Shown: positions 25,201 through 38,705 of the stretch, piece after piece
Numbering within the stretch: the first letter of the stretch is position 1
Layout of the letters: every line of letters begins with the position of its first letter
Source: Taeniopygia guttata
Lineage: Eukaryota; Chordata; Aves; Passeriformes; Estrildidae
DNA length: 64,000 nucleotides
Direction: 5' to 3'
Assembly: GCF_048771995.1 (NCBI RefSeq)
Contig: NC_133063.1
Location: 27,608,810-27,672,809, forward strand
Program-made: the position numbers and the translations under genes
The notes under the pieces: model-generated
Seen by the model: only the letters and a program-made list of their open reading frames with translations
The model's database searches: none
What the model was told of the DNA's origin: nothing

Positions 25201-28200
25201 CCCAGTATTCAATGAGCAGTAAAGGCAAACACTTGTTCCAGCAGATGATTCTTTTGCATCTGGCAGAAGACATATTGGTGAGGAGCAGAGCAGAAGTTGG
25301 GAGTACATCTTTTCTGTGTTTAGCAGCAGAGAAAAGTTAATGCTAATTCAGGTTGTTACCTTTCTTAGATTAAATCTGTGGTGACATTTGCAGATAGGGC
25401 CATGTGAAAACGTGTGGTGGTAGTGAGCAGCTCACAGTAAAATATCTCATCAGACAATTCATGCAATTGATATTTACAGGAATTAGCAAGCATGATGATC
25501 AGTAAATAATGAACTTTTCATCATATTAAAGAGTCTACAGACACTTATCCTATGCTTGTCTCACAGTTTGTGAAGAAACAACACCTCAGGTCATAATAGT
25601 TAGATGGTACCAGGATGCAAGAATCCTTTGGATGTTTCTAGAGTCCTCTTAAAACATGTTTTCATTTGAAAAAGGTAGGAAATATTAATTTCCAGCCCTT
25701 TTATATGAACAAGAATTCCCCGCAAAGGTAAATCTGTTACCCAAGTCAATGCACAGTTGAGTGACTCCAACCAAATTAGTGGCTTATGTGGTTCCCTTTG
25801 AGTATATTTACTATAGCAACATCTAAAAAAACAGCTGTCTGAGTTTGTGTGTGAGATAAATCCACTTCTTTATATTTCCAAGATACTTCTGATTCCAGCT
25901 CACTCACATCCTTCTTATGAGAAATTTAGATAGCATGCATCTATTCCTTACCCTTCCTTCAGACTCCTTTGTTCTTTTCTCTCCCTCTACCCAAGCACAT
26001 AACACTCAGATATGTGCCTTTGGTGTATATTTTTTTCCAGTGACAAAAAGAATTATTTTGATAAATCAGTCAAGAGAAATACCTTTGCAATAACTCTATT
26101 TGCTAGAAGTATTTAAAGGAATTCAACTACATCTTCTCACCTGTTTTCTTTATTTCTGCTAGCTGATGTTTTCCAGGATGCTTGCTGTATTAAAAACACG
26201 TGTTTGCAATGCTAGTAGTCTGCACTTTGTTCCAAGAAAACTGAAAGCATATCTAAGAAAGACGACTTAGCATTCTGTAGCTTCTATGGGGAACAAAATA
26301 GTGAATGCTTGTGCGTGAGCATAGTATAAAAGTTAGCTCATATGTTTATTTCACAGCAAGGAAATAGTTACTGAGTATTTTCCATACCAACAAAACAGAT
26401 AATAAGTGTGCTGTGTTTAATTGACTGGAAGTCATAAAAAGTGCTTTGCGGCTGGTAGGAAGTTTTATTCTTGATTCAGCTGTTCCCCCATGCAGCCTAT
26501 TGCAAAGAACACAATAATACACTCCAACTTTGTAGTCTGGAGCCACATGCCTAACTCCACTACCCTCAAAAGTAAAACAAACAACTTTGGGTATCAGTGC
26601 GAAGGCAAATAATGTCTCACATTTTTCTCAGAATTTCTGTCACAAATGTGAAAAGATGAAAGCTGATTTTGATGACTGCAAGCTGGTGGAATGTCTTAAT
26701 GTACAGAATAAACCACGTATTTTTAGTAACAAATCAAGGCCATATTTTCCAGGGAATATATGCGGACTGCATTCACCAAAGAAATGCATGGGTCCTTCTT
26801 CTTATGCTTTTTCTTTCTCTAAGCCATAGTTATATTTACAATTACTTGTAATATTTTGGGTAAAAAAAGATGTGCACATGTAGGGAATGGAGAAAAGAAA
26901 AGATGATTTTCATTAGAAGTTGTCAGAAATGAGAATACTCATACTCAAACCAAAACAAAATCTTTCTACTAAAAAAAAGTAATGCATGTATTTATTTTCT
27001 ATAAGAAGGCAAAATTTTTAAACTTTGTTTTTTTGTAAGCCTGCATTACTCCCCATACAGACTTTTTGCTTTCCTAAATCACTTTGAATATTTAAAAGAT
27101 AATTCTAAATTTAATTGCACAAACTTAATATTGAGGCCTTTTGATAGCAGTCTATAAACATCAGTTCTTTCCTTCATAGGATTTACATTATCCTATGTCC
27201 CATTGGTTTGTGTTTTATGGATGTTAGAGCATTTATCCTACAGGTATATGTTGTTTTACATATATTTTAGGAGATAGCAAATTATATTGGCTGTAAGGAA
27301 AAATTTCTTAAAAATTACCCCACCAATTCAGGGTAAGAATTTAAGTTTCGTTTAGAAAACCTCAACTATCAAGCAGTGAACTCCTCCCTTCTCCTCAGAA
27401 TAACCCAGTAACCCAAACTGCATCAATGCTTTTTCTGTCTCCGGTTTTCCACGTTGATTTAGTGTAGGCCCACTTAAGCTACACTTCCATTGCAGCAGTG
27501 ATGTGTTTCTTAGTAAGTTCAGTTCTTTCTCTAATACATGTTATTTTTTTCTGCTGACACTGTCAATATCCTTTCACCCAGACTGACTCGCAGCATGGTA
27601 TTTCCTCGGCAGTAAGGGGCGTAGGATCTTTGTTCCTCCAGTTGGGCCCCTCAATTATAGCTTTATCAGTATGGGGTAGAGTGTATATAATTACAATTGC
27701 AACCAAGCCAATAAACCAAGCCTTTCTGCTTTCTTTACGTAGGCCTTGGTTAAAGGATGGGAAATTTGAATTCTGAATTACCATTCAAATTTGGATTTTT
27801 CTTTTACTCTCTGCCTGGTATAGATGAGAAGTCCTCTGACCTTGAGTCACAAAAAGCCTACCAGAAGTGCACACTAAGTTTTCTTTCATTACTTTCTTCT
27901 TCTCAGGGTGCCAGGTACCTTGAACAAATCATTGACTTCTCCTGACAACTGGTAGGTGAATACTTAGGCAAGTTTCCTGTGACAGATATGCTGCAGGCTT
28001 CGAAACACACAGGAACACTAAAACACATATTTCATGGTACTGTCAATGCAGTCTAGAATTAATTCAGCTCCATGCTACAAGCAGTATTCATCTGAATTTT
28101 TATTTTGTGAAAAACTTGGATAATTTTGTTCAACTAGTCTGGCAAAAACCTGTGTTAGGGCTCTACTTTGAGAAGTAAACATCAAAATATGTCAGATAAA

Positions 28201-29610
28201 AATGTCCACATGAGCAGCACAGTTCATATTTGGCTGTTGAAATGTAGTACTAAAAGTTATATTATGTGTATTAAGAAATTGTGGCCATCAAAAATTATAC
28301 ATTTTACAAAAAAGTATAGGCTGGTAAATAGCAATGTTGCAATTTCCATTTAATGTGCAATAAGTGTTTCATTGTTGAATGAAGCATTCTGATAGACTTT
28401 CATGGATGTTGCAGTGAACATCACTGTAAATTATATGTATATTTCTGAAATGTATTTTGTGAGAACAAAATTTGTTGTTGATTGGTTTTGTATAGAGATT
28501 GCATTTGTGAGCTGACTCACTACAAGATCTGCAACATTAATGAGGCACTTACCTTGTGTGGAGTTCAGTAGCTGCGTAAAATTTTTTCTAAGAGCTCTGC
28601 CACAAGAGGCCTGGTTGTAGAAGTCTCTGTATAATCAAATTTTGGTTCAAGGCATCAGAATAAATCCAGTCTGAACTAAAATCTCAAAGAGAATATAGGG
28701 TAGATGCTATGTGATCATGTGAATAAGAATTTTTGTGGTAGATATTATAAAAGCAAAGGAAAAAGAACTTGGATTACTTTTAGTAAAATAATCCAAAATA
28801 TGCAGTGTAACTTGAACCTAATTTTTTCAGGAGTTCACAGACCCTTATAAGAACAGAGAGGCAGCCCAAGAATCATATGAATACAGAATGTAGCTATAAT
28901 CAGACCACATATATGAAGGCAGGAGGATTAGTTCAAGGTGGAATGGGATGAAATCACATAGAATGGAAGGCTAGCCTGCTTGAGCTGTTCATATCTGAAA
29001 TTCAAAACAGACTTGAGAGAAAAGTAAATAAAGCAGAGATCACTGAACTTAAAGTGAACCGAAACAAGTGAGATTCATACGTCTCTAAGAGCCAGCTGAT
29101 GAAATCTTTAAATACATGAATACTCTTTTAAATTTAAGTGCAGCTGTGACTGCTTAGTGGTTTTGCTAGCTAGCAAGTACTATGTGCAATTATTGATATC
29201 TACAAATTAATTTGCTAAAAGAAACAAATAATGGAGTAAGTGTTCCCATTTCTCATGACATAGCCTTTTGGCTGCTGCCTGAGTCCCTTTCTAATGAACT
29301 GGTGCGTTAGTGTTATAATTAGGTGATTACAATCTTTGGCTGTTTAATTAAATATGACTTTGTGCAAATATTTTGTAACCAGGCTGTTGAAACTTGCTAG
29401 GTACACATTTTTGGAAAGAGCATGTAAACTTGGGAAATGATAGTCTTTGATCTTTGAGATTTTCTGTTTTTTGAAGTTTTTCTCTAAAGTCAATGCAATA
29501 CAAGTGTTAATTTAATGCAGCAGAGTGGGAAAATAATCTTAAATCAGGAGTATTAACATACAAAACATTCTAGCTTTTCATATGTCTCCTAAATTTAGTA
29601 ATCCTCCTTT
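22291..29610. other. Gene-free AT-rich stretch
   Basis: Seven kilobases without a supported gene or named repeat. Short ORFs are all 60-87 codons and lack domains; a Cys-rich one at 26,587-26,829 and one at 27,784-27,563 (minus) were considered and not accepted. Such repeat-poor DNA could carry conserved regulatory elements, but that needs alignment to other birds. Confidence 0.55.
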
Positions 29611-29614
29611 TTCT

Positions 29615-29651
29615 AAAAAAAAAGCTCCTCTAGGAGACTTTTTTTTTTTTT
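29615..29651. repeat. Near-perfect palindrome with A/T arms
   Basis: The left arm A9-G-CTCCT (29,615-29,629) is complementary to AGGAG-a-C-T9 (29,632 onward), with a single bulged A (29,637) and a CT centre. The T run continues to 29,651. Either strand could form a 15-bp stem. Confidence 0.85.
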
Positions 29652-31529
29652 GTGAACTATTAGGAACTCCTCAGTAACCATCTGTGGTTTTTCACCTGTG
29701 TGCTTTAGCTTAGTCTCCTTTCATTCTCCATTTTTTAACCTTTTTGTAAACTTTGAGAGGTATGTTTTATCCTATACTTAGGAACATTATTGAAAATATA
29801 ATTGTCTGTTTGTTAAAAATTCCTTATGTCTCTGATTACCACTGCTCTCTTCCCGAAGTTTCCTCTCTGAGACCTCTATTGCCATGATTCCAGAGCTTCT
29901 TATTTCAATGACGATTTTCAGAAATACTGTCATGAGTCTAGCAAATATTATTTCCAATGTGTGAAACATGTAAGCAAGACCTCTTAAATACAGGGTTTCC
30001 AAAGTCTGAAGTCAGGAACCTCAGAGATATTTCACTGTTGTTTTTTTATAATCTCTCCATGTTTGTGATCTAAAATGTAAATACTTGATTTTTCTAGAAA
30101 TATCTCTCATCTTATCTTAATGATATATATGACAATACTCAAGTAGTTTTTAACACTAGAAGTTTCTGGGGTTCCTCTTGAGCATGAAAATCTTGTTTTC
30201 AGGGATATGTTTATTTAGTCAGGATTTTGAAAAGGCCCATGGACTTGGGAGGAAGACACAATCTAATCTTATTCTTTACTACTGTGTACTCCATAATAAA
30301 GCAGTGGTAGGTACAGATATATTTCTATAGTTATTTGCTCCAATTCAGATGTTAGAGGTTAATAATTTGTGATGTGGATAGAATAGAGTTAAGCAAATGC
30401 ATTGTTTAGATTTCAGGGAGACACAATTCTGTTTCACTTTCAAGGGGATGTGAAAAATATATTTTTCTCCCTATGGAATTCTAAATGGGTCTTTCACTTT
30501 TAAACTATGTCTTGCTGGAACAAAAATTAACTTGGTCATAGCTTAGAAAAAATAATTGACTGCTGTCTAATGTGATTCAGCAGGCTGCAGTACTGAAATA
30601 GATCCTCTTTCAGTTCTCTGTTGCTGTCTTTCCAGCACACAAATCTCTGTCTTCATGGTAAAAGGCATCACACCTCTGTTTCAGGGAAAAATCCACACTT
30701 CTGGGGCTGAAAGGATATGCTTTCCTAGATGTGTTTATCAAACCGTATCCAAACAGCTGCATTTTAAGAAATGTGGCCCTCTAGAGCTAGCGGCAACACC
30801 TGTTGATTAGCAGTAAGTCTTCAAAATAGGGTTTCATGCATTCAATTTTTCCTTCAGAATAGTAGAATCTAAGTTTCAGTGTAAATATAATTGAGCTATT
30901 GCAAACAAGAGAGAGCCTGCCTCTTTTATAGGAAGTTCCCTGTGTTTGTTCACTGAGTTTTTCCTTCAGAAGGTTTTTTTTTAGATGTAGCCAGAATTAC
31001 TTCAGTTTTCCCAGTTTTACTATATGCTTGTTACATTTTTTTAAATTTTCCATCTGCTCAGTGATGGTGAACAGTGTTATCACTTTGTCTTGTAAACTGT
31101 ATTTTCTATTCTTGCATCAAAATTATGACTGGATTTGAAGCTGAACAAACTTTTTCTAGTCAACAAATACTTGTTTCTTTTATCTTAAAGAAAACAGATT
31201 AGTAAATTGACAGAACATTTTGGCTGAAACATTCTTCTAAATCTGATTAAATTGCTGTGTTTTGCCTTGAAAGTGTAACTAAAAGTATTAAATTTTCCAA
31301 GTGAGTGAACCAGTGTTATAAGCTATTTTTATGCACTTTCCACATATTTTCATATGAAATGGTGATAAAATCTGTGCAACTGAAGAAAAGGAGGGTTTGG
31401 AACAAAAAGGGATGAAATAAGAAAGAGAGAGAGAGAGGGAGAAAAATCTTTAATTCACCAATTCACCTTGTATATTCAAGAGCATAGTGGTTAGAAATGC
31501 ACGAAACAACTTTCATAAGAGGTGTATAT
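29652..31529. other. Gene-free AT-rich stretch
   Basis: No gene, RNA or repeat family recognised. A short GA run occurs at about 31,424-31,440. Confidence 0.55.
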
Positions 31530-31562
31530 GCAAGGCTATTCCTTATAGCAAGGCTATTCCTT
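31530..31562 (+). repeat. Tandem duplication, 15-bp unit at 18-bp spacing
   Basis: GCAAGGCTATTCCTT occurs at 31,530-31,544 and again at 31,548-31,562, separated by ATA. It is a small local duplication. Confidence 0.9.
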
Positions 31563-32224
31563 TCCTGAGATGCCTTTCTGCTGTGCTGAAATGCTATTTT
31601 GCATCTGAATTAGGCTTTTCAAATGGAGAATCATTCACAGCTGGACATTTTCAAAAAAGTATTTTATTTTAGACAATATATTATGTTTCTGAAGTAGAAA
31701 ATTGCACAATTACTACCTGAATAACTTTACTAATCTAGATTTAAATATTACTGACATGAAATATAGGCTTTTTTCACCCCCATTGGTATCTGAATATTTA
31801 AAAGAGAAGATGTTCACATATAATGCTCCATCACGAGATTTTTCAGTCTGCTGACATTTACTATATATCTTAAGATGAAATTTTATTGATTACTGCTTAC
31901 ACAAATAGGAGGCAGTGGAATCCTGATAACTTGGTGTTTCTAGTATACGCAGTGCCTGCATTACCTCGGCTGGCATCTAGGAATATGTCTAGCAGGACAT
32001 GACTGACTATAATGTAATTATTTGGAGTAGCCTTTTTTTTCCCTTGATTCCCAATTATTTTTTAACTTGGTGTATAAATAATTATATGAGATTATATAAC
32101 AATAACAATTGTCATAACAATTGATGCATCTAATTTTTCTGTTATTTGCAATGTCACTATATTTTCTGTTTCATCTTTCACATTTGCCTGGTGTTAGTGT
32201 GGGAATTTCCCTACACACTCTACT

Positions 32225-32271
32225 CTGTGTAGAGTGGGTAACTGATTCTGTAAGTTACCCACTCTACACAG
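32225..32271. repeat. Perfect 19-bp inverted repeat, 9-nt loop
   Basis: CTGTGTAGAGTGGGTAACT (32,225-32,243) is followed by the loop GATTCTGTA and its exact reverse complement (32,253-32,271). Just upstream, CTACACACTCTAC (from about 32,211) partly repeats the right-arm sequence. The stem is too perfect and too short for a typical pre-miRNA, and no T-run terminator follows. A template-switch mutation is the simplest origin. Confidence 0.95.
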
Positions 32272-34192
32272 CATTAAATGCTCTAGACAGGTTTAATTTT
32301 TGCTCATATACTATTTTTGAAATGTTTAATTGACAGAAGTACTGAATGTTTTAAGAATTAAATGGATTTGATATAAAAGTTCTTCAGCCACTCCAGGGAA
32401 AGGCTGATTGGTTGGGTAAGAATGGATAACTGAAATTTGCTTCATTACTCTTCAACCCTTTTGCAATGATAGTTTAGTGAAGTTCCAAAGGCAAAGAGCA
32501 CAATTTGATCTGTAAACTGAGGATTGTCCCTTTTCAGTAATCACCTTTTCCCCCTAATATATCTGTTGTGTAAATAAAAACACATAGTTTATTTGGGAGA
32601 AATAGAATAGAGGTTGCCTTAAGAAGGTGTTTCCCAGACTTTAGGGTACGAAGATAAAATTTTATTCTCTGTGTAAGTAATGCCCTTAAATTACAGCATG
32701 TGAACCTGGTCACTTCTGAAAAATAGTCAGATAGTCTGACATGCTGAATTCTGATTTTTTATTCATTTGTATGTGCCTACTACCATTTCAGATGCCCACA
32801 GTTTTCTGAGACAACAGTACAGGAGTAACATATAAGACACTGGAACTGTGAAGAAGAGGGCTTTTCTGGTTGGCATTTGAAGGCTGATAAAACTATACTG
32901 GTATATCTGAAATGGCACCAAACATATGTGATTGATTTTAAAGGGATCTTCATATCTAATCTTTTATTTATCTAGTGTTTTGCTCTTTTATTTAAGTGTT
33001 TTGATTGACAGGAAAGTTAATAGCTAGGTGGAAGTAAAATTTTTGTCATTTTACCCAAAAGCACCTCTGTACTTTAGACGTCACTGCAGGAAGAAAAATG
33101 CCTGAGCCATGAGGGTCAACCATAAAGTTCCTGAATCCTGCCCATATCTGATCCTCTTTTCAAGAAGGATCTGCAGAAATTGTCTATATGGAGGTAGGTG
33201 GGGGATGAGAGTTAGAAAATACGGTTCTTTCTTTCCTTTGACCTTATGTCTTTCCATAACTCTTCCTATGAATGCTATCTTATTAGGAACTCATTTTTAT
33301 GTAGCAGAGAAAAATTATTAAAGTATATTTTATCCTTCCCTTAGAAATATATATATATATGTACATAGTGTAAATTTGTGATGATGGAGACCCAGAGCAT
33401 CACCTGACTTTAGCTGAATAGCAGTTTGCTGCTTAGCAGAGACTGATAGTCTCCTGGGATCCATAGCAGTCAAAAGTGCTAGGGGTAGGAATAGCTAAAG
33501 AAGTGCTAATGCAGTGCTAAATTAGATCCACTAAAATCTCCTACATATCAGCAGGATATTTTAATGATTACTCGGGCTTGAAATCATATGAATGCAGACT
33601 TTTTTTTTTTTTTTTCTTCAGGCTGCACATAGACAGATCAAGATTTTTTTCCGCCTAGTATTTGAGCAAGAACAAGATTGCATTGGTTTGAAATAGACAC
33701 CGCAAATGTAACCTTTGCTGGCAATGACAAGGCTTTTTTTCTAGAGACATTCTTGTTAGCTGTGCTTATCTGTATGTGTAAGCAGTTGACTCATGAAAAA
33801 ATACCTATTGTTAGCTGCAAAGTAGTTTTTGGAATTGAACATGTAACTCTTAAGGATTTTCTGCCTAAAGGCAAAGGTCATAAAAAGGTCTGTGAGTCCT
33901 GAAATCTTTTTTTACTGCCTCAGAATTGGAAGTCACAGAAATATTGATCTTGGATTTGCAGTCAGATTTCACTCTTTACAGAAATGAATTTCATTCCAGT
34001 TCAGAATCTCCATATGCTGTTACAGCATAGCCATAAGAGTAATTAAAATAATGAATTGTGAGTGTTGCTGACTCTTCAGGTAGGATGAAATCATCTTACA
34101 GTGTAACAGGTTGGAGAAAACCATGAAGGTGCCATGGAAACCTGCATTCACAAACCATGAATGGAAAGCTGCACAAATATCCTGATTTATGA

Positions 34193-34194
<2 letters not shown>
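32272..34194. other. Gene-free AT-rich stretch
   Basis: No gene or named repeat. A short AT run lies at about 33,347-33,360 and a T run at about 33,600-33,615. Confidence 0.55.

Positions 34195-34246
<52 letters not shown>
34195..34246. repeat. (AT)26 microsatellite
   Basis: Fifty-two bases of perfect AT alternation. It is self-complementary and likely length-polymorphic. Confidence 0.95.
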
Positions 34247-34249
<3 letters not shown>

Positions 34250-34343
34250 AGAACAAGATATATTTTATAAAGAAAATTCCTCTGGAAATTTAATTTAAGA
34301 TTCGTCAATAGTCCTTGGTGTATGGACAGGTATCATGTATTCA

Positions 34344-34382
34344 TATCTCCAAGGAGCTGCTTCGTATCTCCAAGGAGCTGCT
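34344..34382 (+). repeat. Tandem duplication, 18-bp unit at 21-bp spacing
   Basis: TATCTCCAAGGAGCTGCT occurs at 34,344-34,361 and 34,365-34,382, separated by TCG. Each unit also contains a short palindrome (CTCCAAGGAG). Confidence 0.9.
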
Positions 34383-34464
34383 CTCAGCATAGGTTATAAT
34401 TTCCTTGCACTTTCATTCCCTTCTGGATGAGTCTGGCATTCTCTGCTGCAAATACTCCAAAATA

Positions 34465-34466
<2 letters not shown>

Positions 34467-34498
<32 letters not shown>
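34467..34498 (+). repeat. T32 homopolymer
   Basis: The longest homopolymer in the window, about 220 bp beyond the (AT)26 array. Confidence 0.9.
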
Positions 34499-34844
34499 CT
34501 GTAGTGAGTTGGGTTTATAAGAGACTGATTTATCTTTAAGAGGTTATTTGCAATTCTCTATCAATCTGTCCCTGTACCTGACTCCTCAGCCTTTTAAGTA
34601 TTGATGTAGTATTGAAGTCAAGGTAAACTGTAGCTGCTAAATATTGAAATATCATTGCAAGGAGTAGAACTCCTCTAAATACTCACATTTCCCAGCTGAA
34701 AAGTGCATCTACCCCAATGCACATGGTATGGGTAACAGGAGAAGCTGAAAGCTGTGGTGCAGCAGTAAAGCCATGGTGTAGCTGCCATCATGGAGAAATG
34801 GAGTGATGACTTCCATGACTGCAGTTCTGCAAATAAGCTCCTCA

Positions 34845-34905
34845 GAATGGATGGGCAAGGCAGGAGGGATGACTCTGTACATTAGGGAGAGTTTTTACTG
34901 TATAG
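34845..34905 (+). mobile_element. Possible CR1 endonuclease-domain fragment
   Basis: One plus-strand frame reads GKAGGMTLYIRESFYCIG, which resembles the G-G-hydrophobic-Leu-Tyr-hydrophobic-Arg-Glu stretch of CR1 endonuclease. The match is short and its flanks do not extend it, so chance or another repeat remains possible. Confidence 0.3.
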
Positions 34906-37790
34906 GTCATGGAGGTTTGGGACAAACTGAATCAAGGAAAACCAGTTTTTGATTGAGCTGGATTTTGATAAATTATAAACCTGAGCTGTTTGTTCATATT
35001 ATCTGTCATTAATGTGGGCTCTGTTGCCTTTACCCTGTAAAGTACTTCTTACTAAGTAAGGCTCCATGGCATAAGATGTATTTCACCTAGAGGAATGCTG
35101 TCTGAAACGTATTCTCTGAAGACTACATAGACAAGTACTTCAAGACACAGAAGGAGGGTAGTGGCATGGCCTCCTTAGATTTTTCTTTTCTTTGGGTTAT
35201 GTGTTTGTTTTCTCCCCCTTATATTTGGCTATGAAATTAGTTTCATATGTGAAATAGTTCATGTTTCTGTTTTTCAAGACTTCACTGTTTCTCACTTTAA
35301 AGAATCCTTATGGAAATCACTTTAAATAAGATCATTGACTTTAGGAGGCGAATAATGAGTTTCATGTCTCGAAATACAGTTCTGCATAATAACTGTAAGT
35401 CAATTTACTTGGTTTTCTCAGTTTTAGTTGTTATAAATCTAATCAATAACATGAATAATATATTGCTTTTGATCACTTCTATGTATTGGCTCTTAGGTGT
35501 ATATCTGAACATCTCTTTTGTCAAAACACAGGATACTGATCCTACATGTTTATCATCTGGAATGTTTATAAATAAAATTGGCTGAAGGTACATGGTCAAC
35601 ACAACTCAGCTGAACATAGGCTGGTTTTAGTCTGCATTCTACTTCTGTGAGGAAACTTTGTATAAACAACAAGCCTGCATCCACACCACAGCATGTATAA
35701 AACATATCCATAGTTACTAGGTTTCAAGTCCAGACACATTTTTCTGTAGTTCTTACTATGTGTGTCTGCTTCCTACTATACTCCTTGGATTACTTAGTGT
35801 GCCAGTGAAGGGCACAGCTGTTGTTGCCTCAACTCATTAGCATGCATTTATTATTTGTTTTCTGTGTAATTACTATCCTGGAACAGTACAAAATTACATT
35901 AGATGTTAAAATTCTAGGTGTCAAGATAAAAATTACAGCTTATTTATTCTTCACAGTAGCTGACATTTTCATTGCTTGTCATCTGGATCTGCTGGATAAG
36001 CTGAATTATAAAACTCCTTAGGGCAAGGCCAAATGATTTTTAAAGATCTTAAAAAGAAAGGGGATCTTCTCCTGTTCTATTTATTTATCAGACAACAATC
36101 CTATTTGATGTTTGTCTTCAGAAAACTTCTAGAAATTGGGTGAACAATGAGATGGCAAGGCTTCAACATTACATCTCTACGCAAGGTCAGGAAGAATTGC
36201 AAAAGATTGTCAATCACAAATGAGTAATGAAGTGCCAGCTAATATCTAAAGTCAATAAACATGAAGCAACACAGATGCCAAGACCATCTTGGCTGTCAAT
36301 ACAATGAATTGTCTTGCAATTAGTGGTCCCCCATACCTGAGTCTATATTCGATGTAACTGTGAACAGCACTCTGAAACATTCATTTTGTTTCTTCACAGC
36401 AGTGAGAAAGGTACATGAGGTGTTTACAGCAGAGTAGAGATAGAGAACAAAACAGTGTGGCATCACACAACTAGCACATAGTCTGCAGACATTTTAAAGT
36501 GAGCATACTACAAGAAATTCAATCTTAGAAACATTTTAATGGAACTAGGGACAGTAGAGAATGAAATCGAAATGATCAAAAGTAATCAGATATTTACAGA
36601 GAAAGTAAAAGAGTCTAGGTTTTCTCACTATAGAAAAGTGATGATGGCAGGTGGTTTTAATAGATGTCCATGTAATCACAAATTTTATGGTCAGAGTGAA
36701 TAGGGAGTTACTGTTCACTGTTTTTCATGACAACATATATGCAATATCCAGTGTAGCTACTTTACATGCAATAAAAAATAAACTGAAGTGATGCTACTGA
36801 AGTGTGGAATTAATTGCTAAGTAAGAGCCTATAAAGAGATTTAAAAAGTCATAAGAAAAAATTGTGAAAGAAAATGTCAATCCAAAGGATTGTAGACTGT
36901 AGCTGATGTTTCAAACAGATGAATGAAATGGAGAGGATGTTGTCAGCACAAGATAAGCATCACCTATCTTTCCCCCTTTTTTTATGCGCTGCAATAAGAT
37001 GCAAATGAAATTACTGTTCTTAATATTTTAAAACCTTGTTTTATTATTATTATTATTGTTGCTGCTGTTGCTCTTGTTAATTATTATTATAAGAAGACAG
37101 CAAGTGCCTTGACACTAAATAAGTGCCAGAATATCATTAACTCAAGCCCTATATAATAACTGTATTCTTTACCTCTCCATTGAATAGTCAAAAACAAAAC
37201 CCAAGGCTGATGCTGTATCTGTGTGTGGCAGACTTACTACCCTTCAAACATTTACCAAGGTTGGGAACTGTCTGAAACATTTCCACAGAATTTGTTTAAT
37301 TACTGTTCAATATTGTATTGTGGTAAGGATCCTTTAAGTATGAATAAGTTGTATTCCTCTTCTTCCATATCCCTGCCAGGAAGCAGCCATATTCTACATT
37401 AGAAGAGAGTTTTGTGTGATCTGAGATTTGTAGATTTCTGCTTGGGATTAACACTATATGACGAAATCTAACATAAACCCTAGCACTCCAGTTTTCTGTG
37501 AATGACTAGATTTTTGACCATCGCATAATATATATTCCAAAATACTTTGGGATATTATATGTTCTCAATTAAAATATTTTTTGGTATGTCAATTACAATT
37601 TTCAACAACACCAAACTTTATTAAAGTTACTCTTGTGCCACAGTGAAATTTAAAATTAATTTTAATAATGAAAAAATTTCCCATATTTTAAGCATCATTA
37701 TGAACAATGTGTTATAATAAATGCATTCTTAAAGCAGGTGAAAATACAGGTTTGAAATGAACATTTTTTTTACTTGAATGGAAAAATTGT
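34906..37790. other. Gene-free AT-rich stretch
   Basis: No supported gene. A degenerate TTA/TTG/CTG trinucleotide patch lies at about 37,040-37,092. A hydrophobic 91-codon ORF at 35,310-35,585 has no domain and an AT-driven composition. Confidence 0.55.
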
Positions 37791-38011
37791 GCCTTCTCTT
37801 ATGCCAGCCTTATAGAAGAATGTTCTGCGTAAGTGGTGATAAACCAGCTTGAACTCTACCCTGCTCGCAAAAGTTACTGTTTGGAGCAGTTACCAGATGG
37901 AGAAGGGTGGCTCATAATGTTTTTGGTGTTGAAGACTATTGAGACCAGCCTGATTCTTTAATCCCCAATTTATACATTCTGAGGAAGTGAAGAACAAAGT
38001 TTCCTGACAGA

Positions 38012-38038
38012 ATGTGGCAGATGTGGCAGATGTGGCAG
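38012..38038 (+). repeat. (ATGTGGCAG)3 tandem repeat
   Basis: Three exact 9-bp copies in the 5' flank of the ERV remnants. Confidence 0.9.
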
Positions 38039-38705
38039 ACCTGATAAAGGAACCATCTCATGACAGGAACTGGTATCTTATCTGAAATGGCTGACTGATG
38101 TGCTGCTGAACTGACAGAGCTGGCTTAGAAACCCATGACTCATCATCAATCCCAGTCCTACTTTCTAAGAGCAAGATCTTCTAATACACCTCTTCTAAGG
38201 GGCACGTGTGGAGATTCCTCCTTGGAGGGGGAACTCAAGGTTAGTCCTTGAGTAAGAGCTATTTTTCCATGGTCATTGGTATGGGTGAGTATCATCAGTC
38301 TCTACTCAATAATTATAATTTTAATATCATTTTTTTCAATATTACTTTTGAAAAATGTGCATTCAATTTCATGTATACATAAACTTTGACAAAGTCTGGG
38401 GCTAGGATTAGATCCAGCTGCACCTAGATTCCTCTCTCAGAAGAAGTGTAGAAAACACAGCAGTCCTTTCTGCACCTCATGACTTAAAGGGGGAATCTCC
38501 CTTATAACAACTGTCTAAAATTTCCATTTTGTCTGCAACAAGCCCCTTATACAAAACAACAGATAGTAAATGTAGGTCAAGGATACTCATTTAAATTTAT
38601 GTTGAAAATATACTAACAATTAAATTCTCCCAGGGAAGCCCAGTGGTATATACGTGGATTTCTGTGTCTGTTTTGATGATCTGCTGTATGTTCATTTTTG
38701 CATAT

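Noticed and set aside
26587..26829. Cys-rich 80-codon ORF
   Set aside because: Cys spacing matches no zinc-binding or secreted family I know, and no splice sites bound it; likely chance.
27563..27784. 73-codon minus-strand ORF with a hydrophobic stretch, considered as a retroviral or exon fragment
   Set aside because: An in-frame stop lies just upstream, no known motif is present and the splice-like flanks are weak.
32225..32271. Hairpin as a microRNA precursor
   Set aside because: The stem is only 19 bp and perfect, shorter than normal pre-miRNA hairpins, with no sign of a longer imperfect stem outside it.
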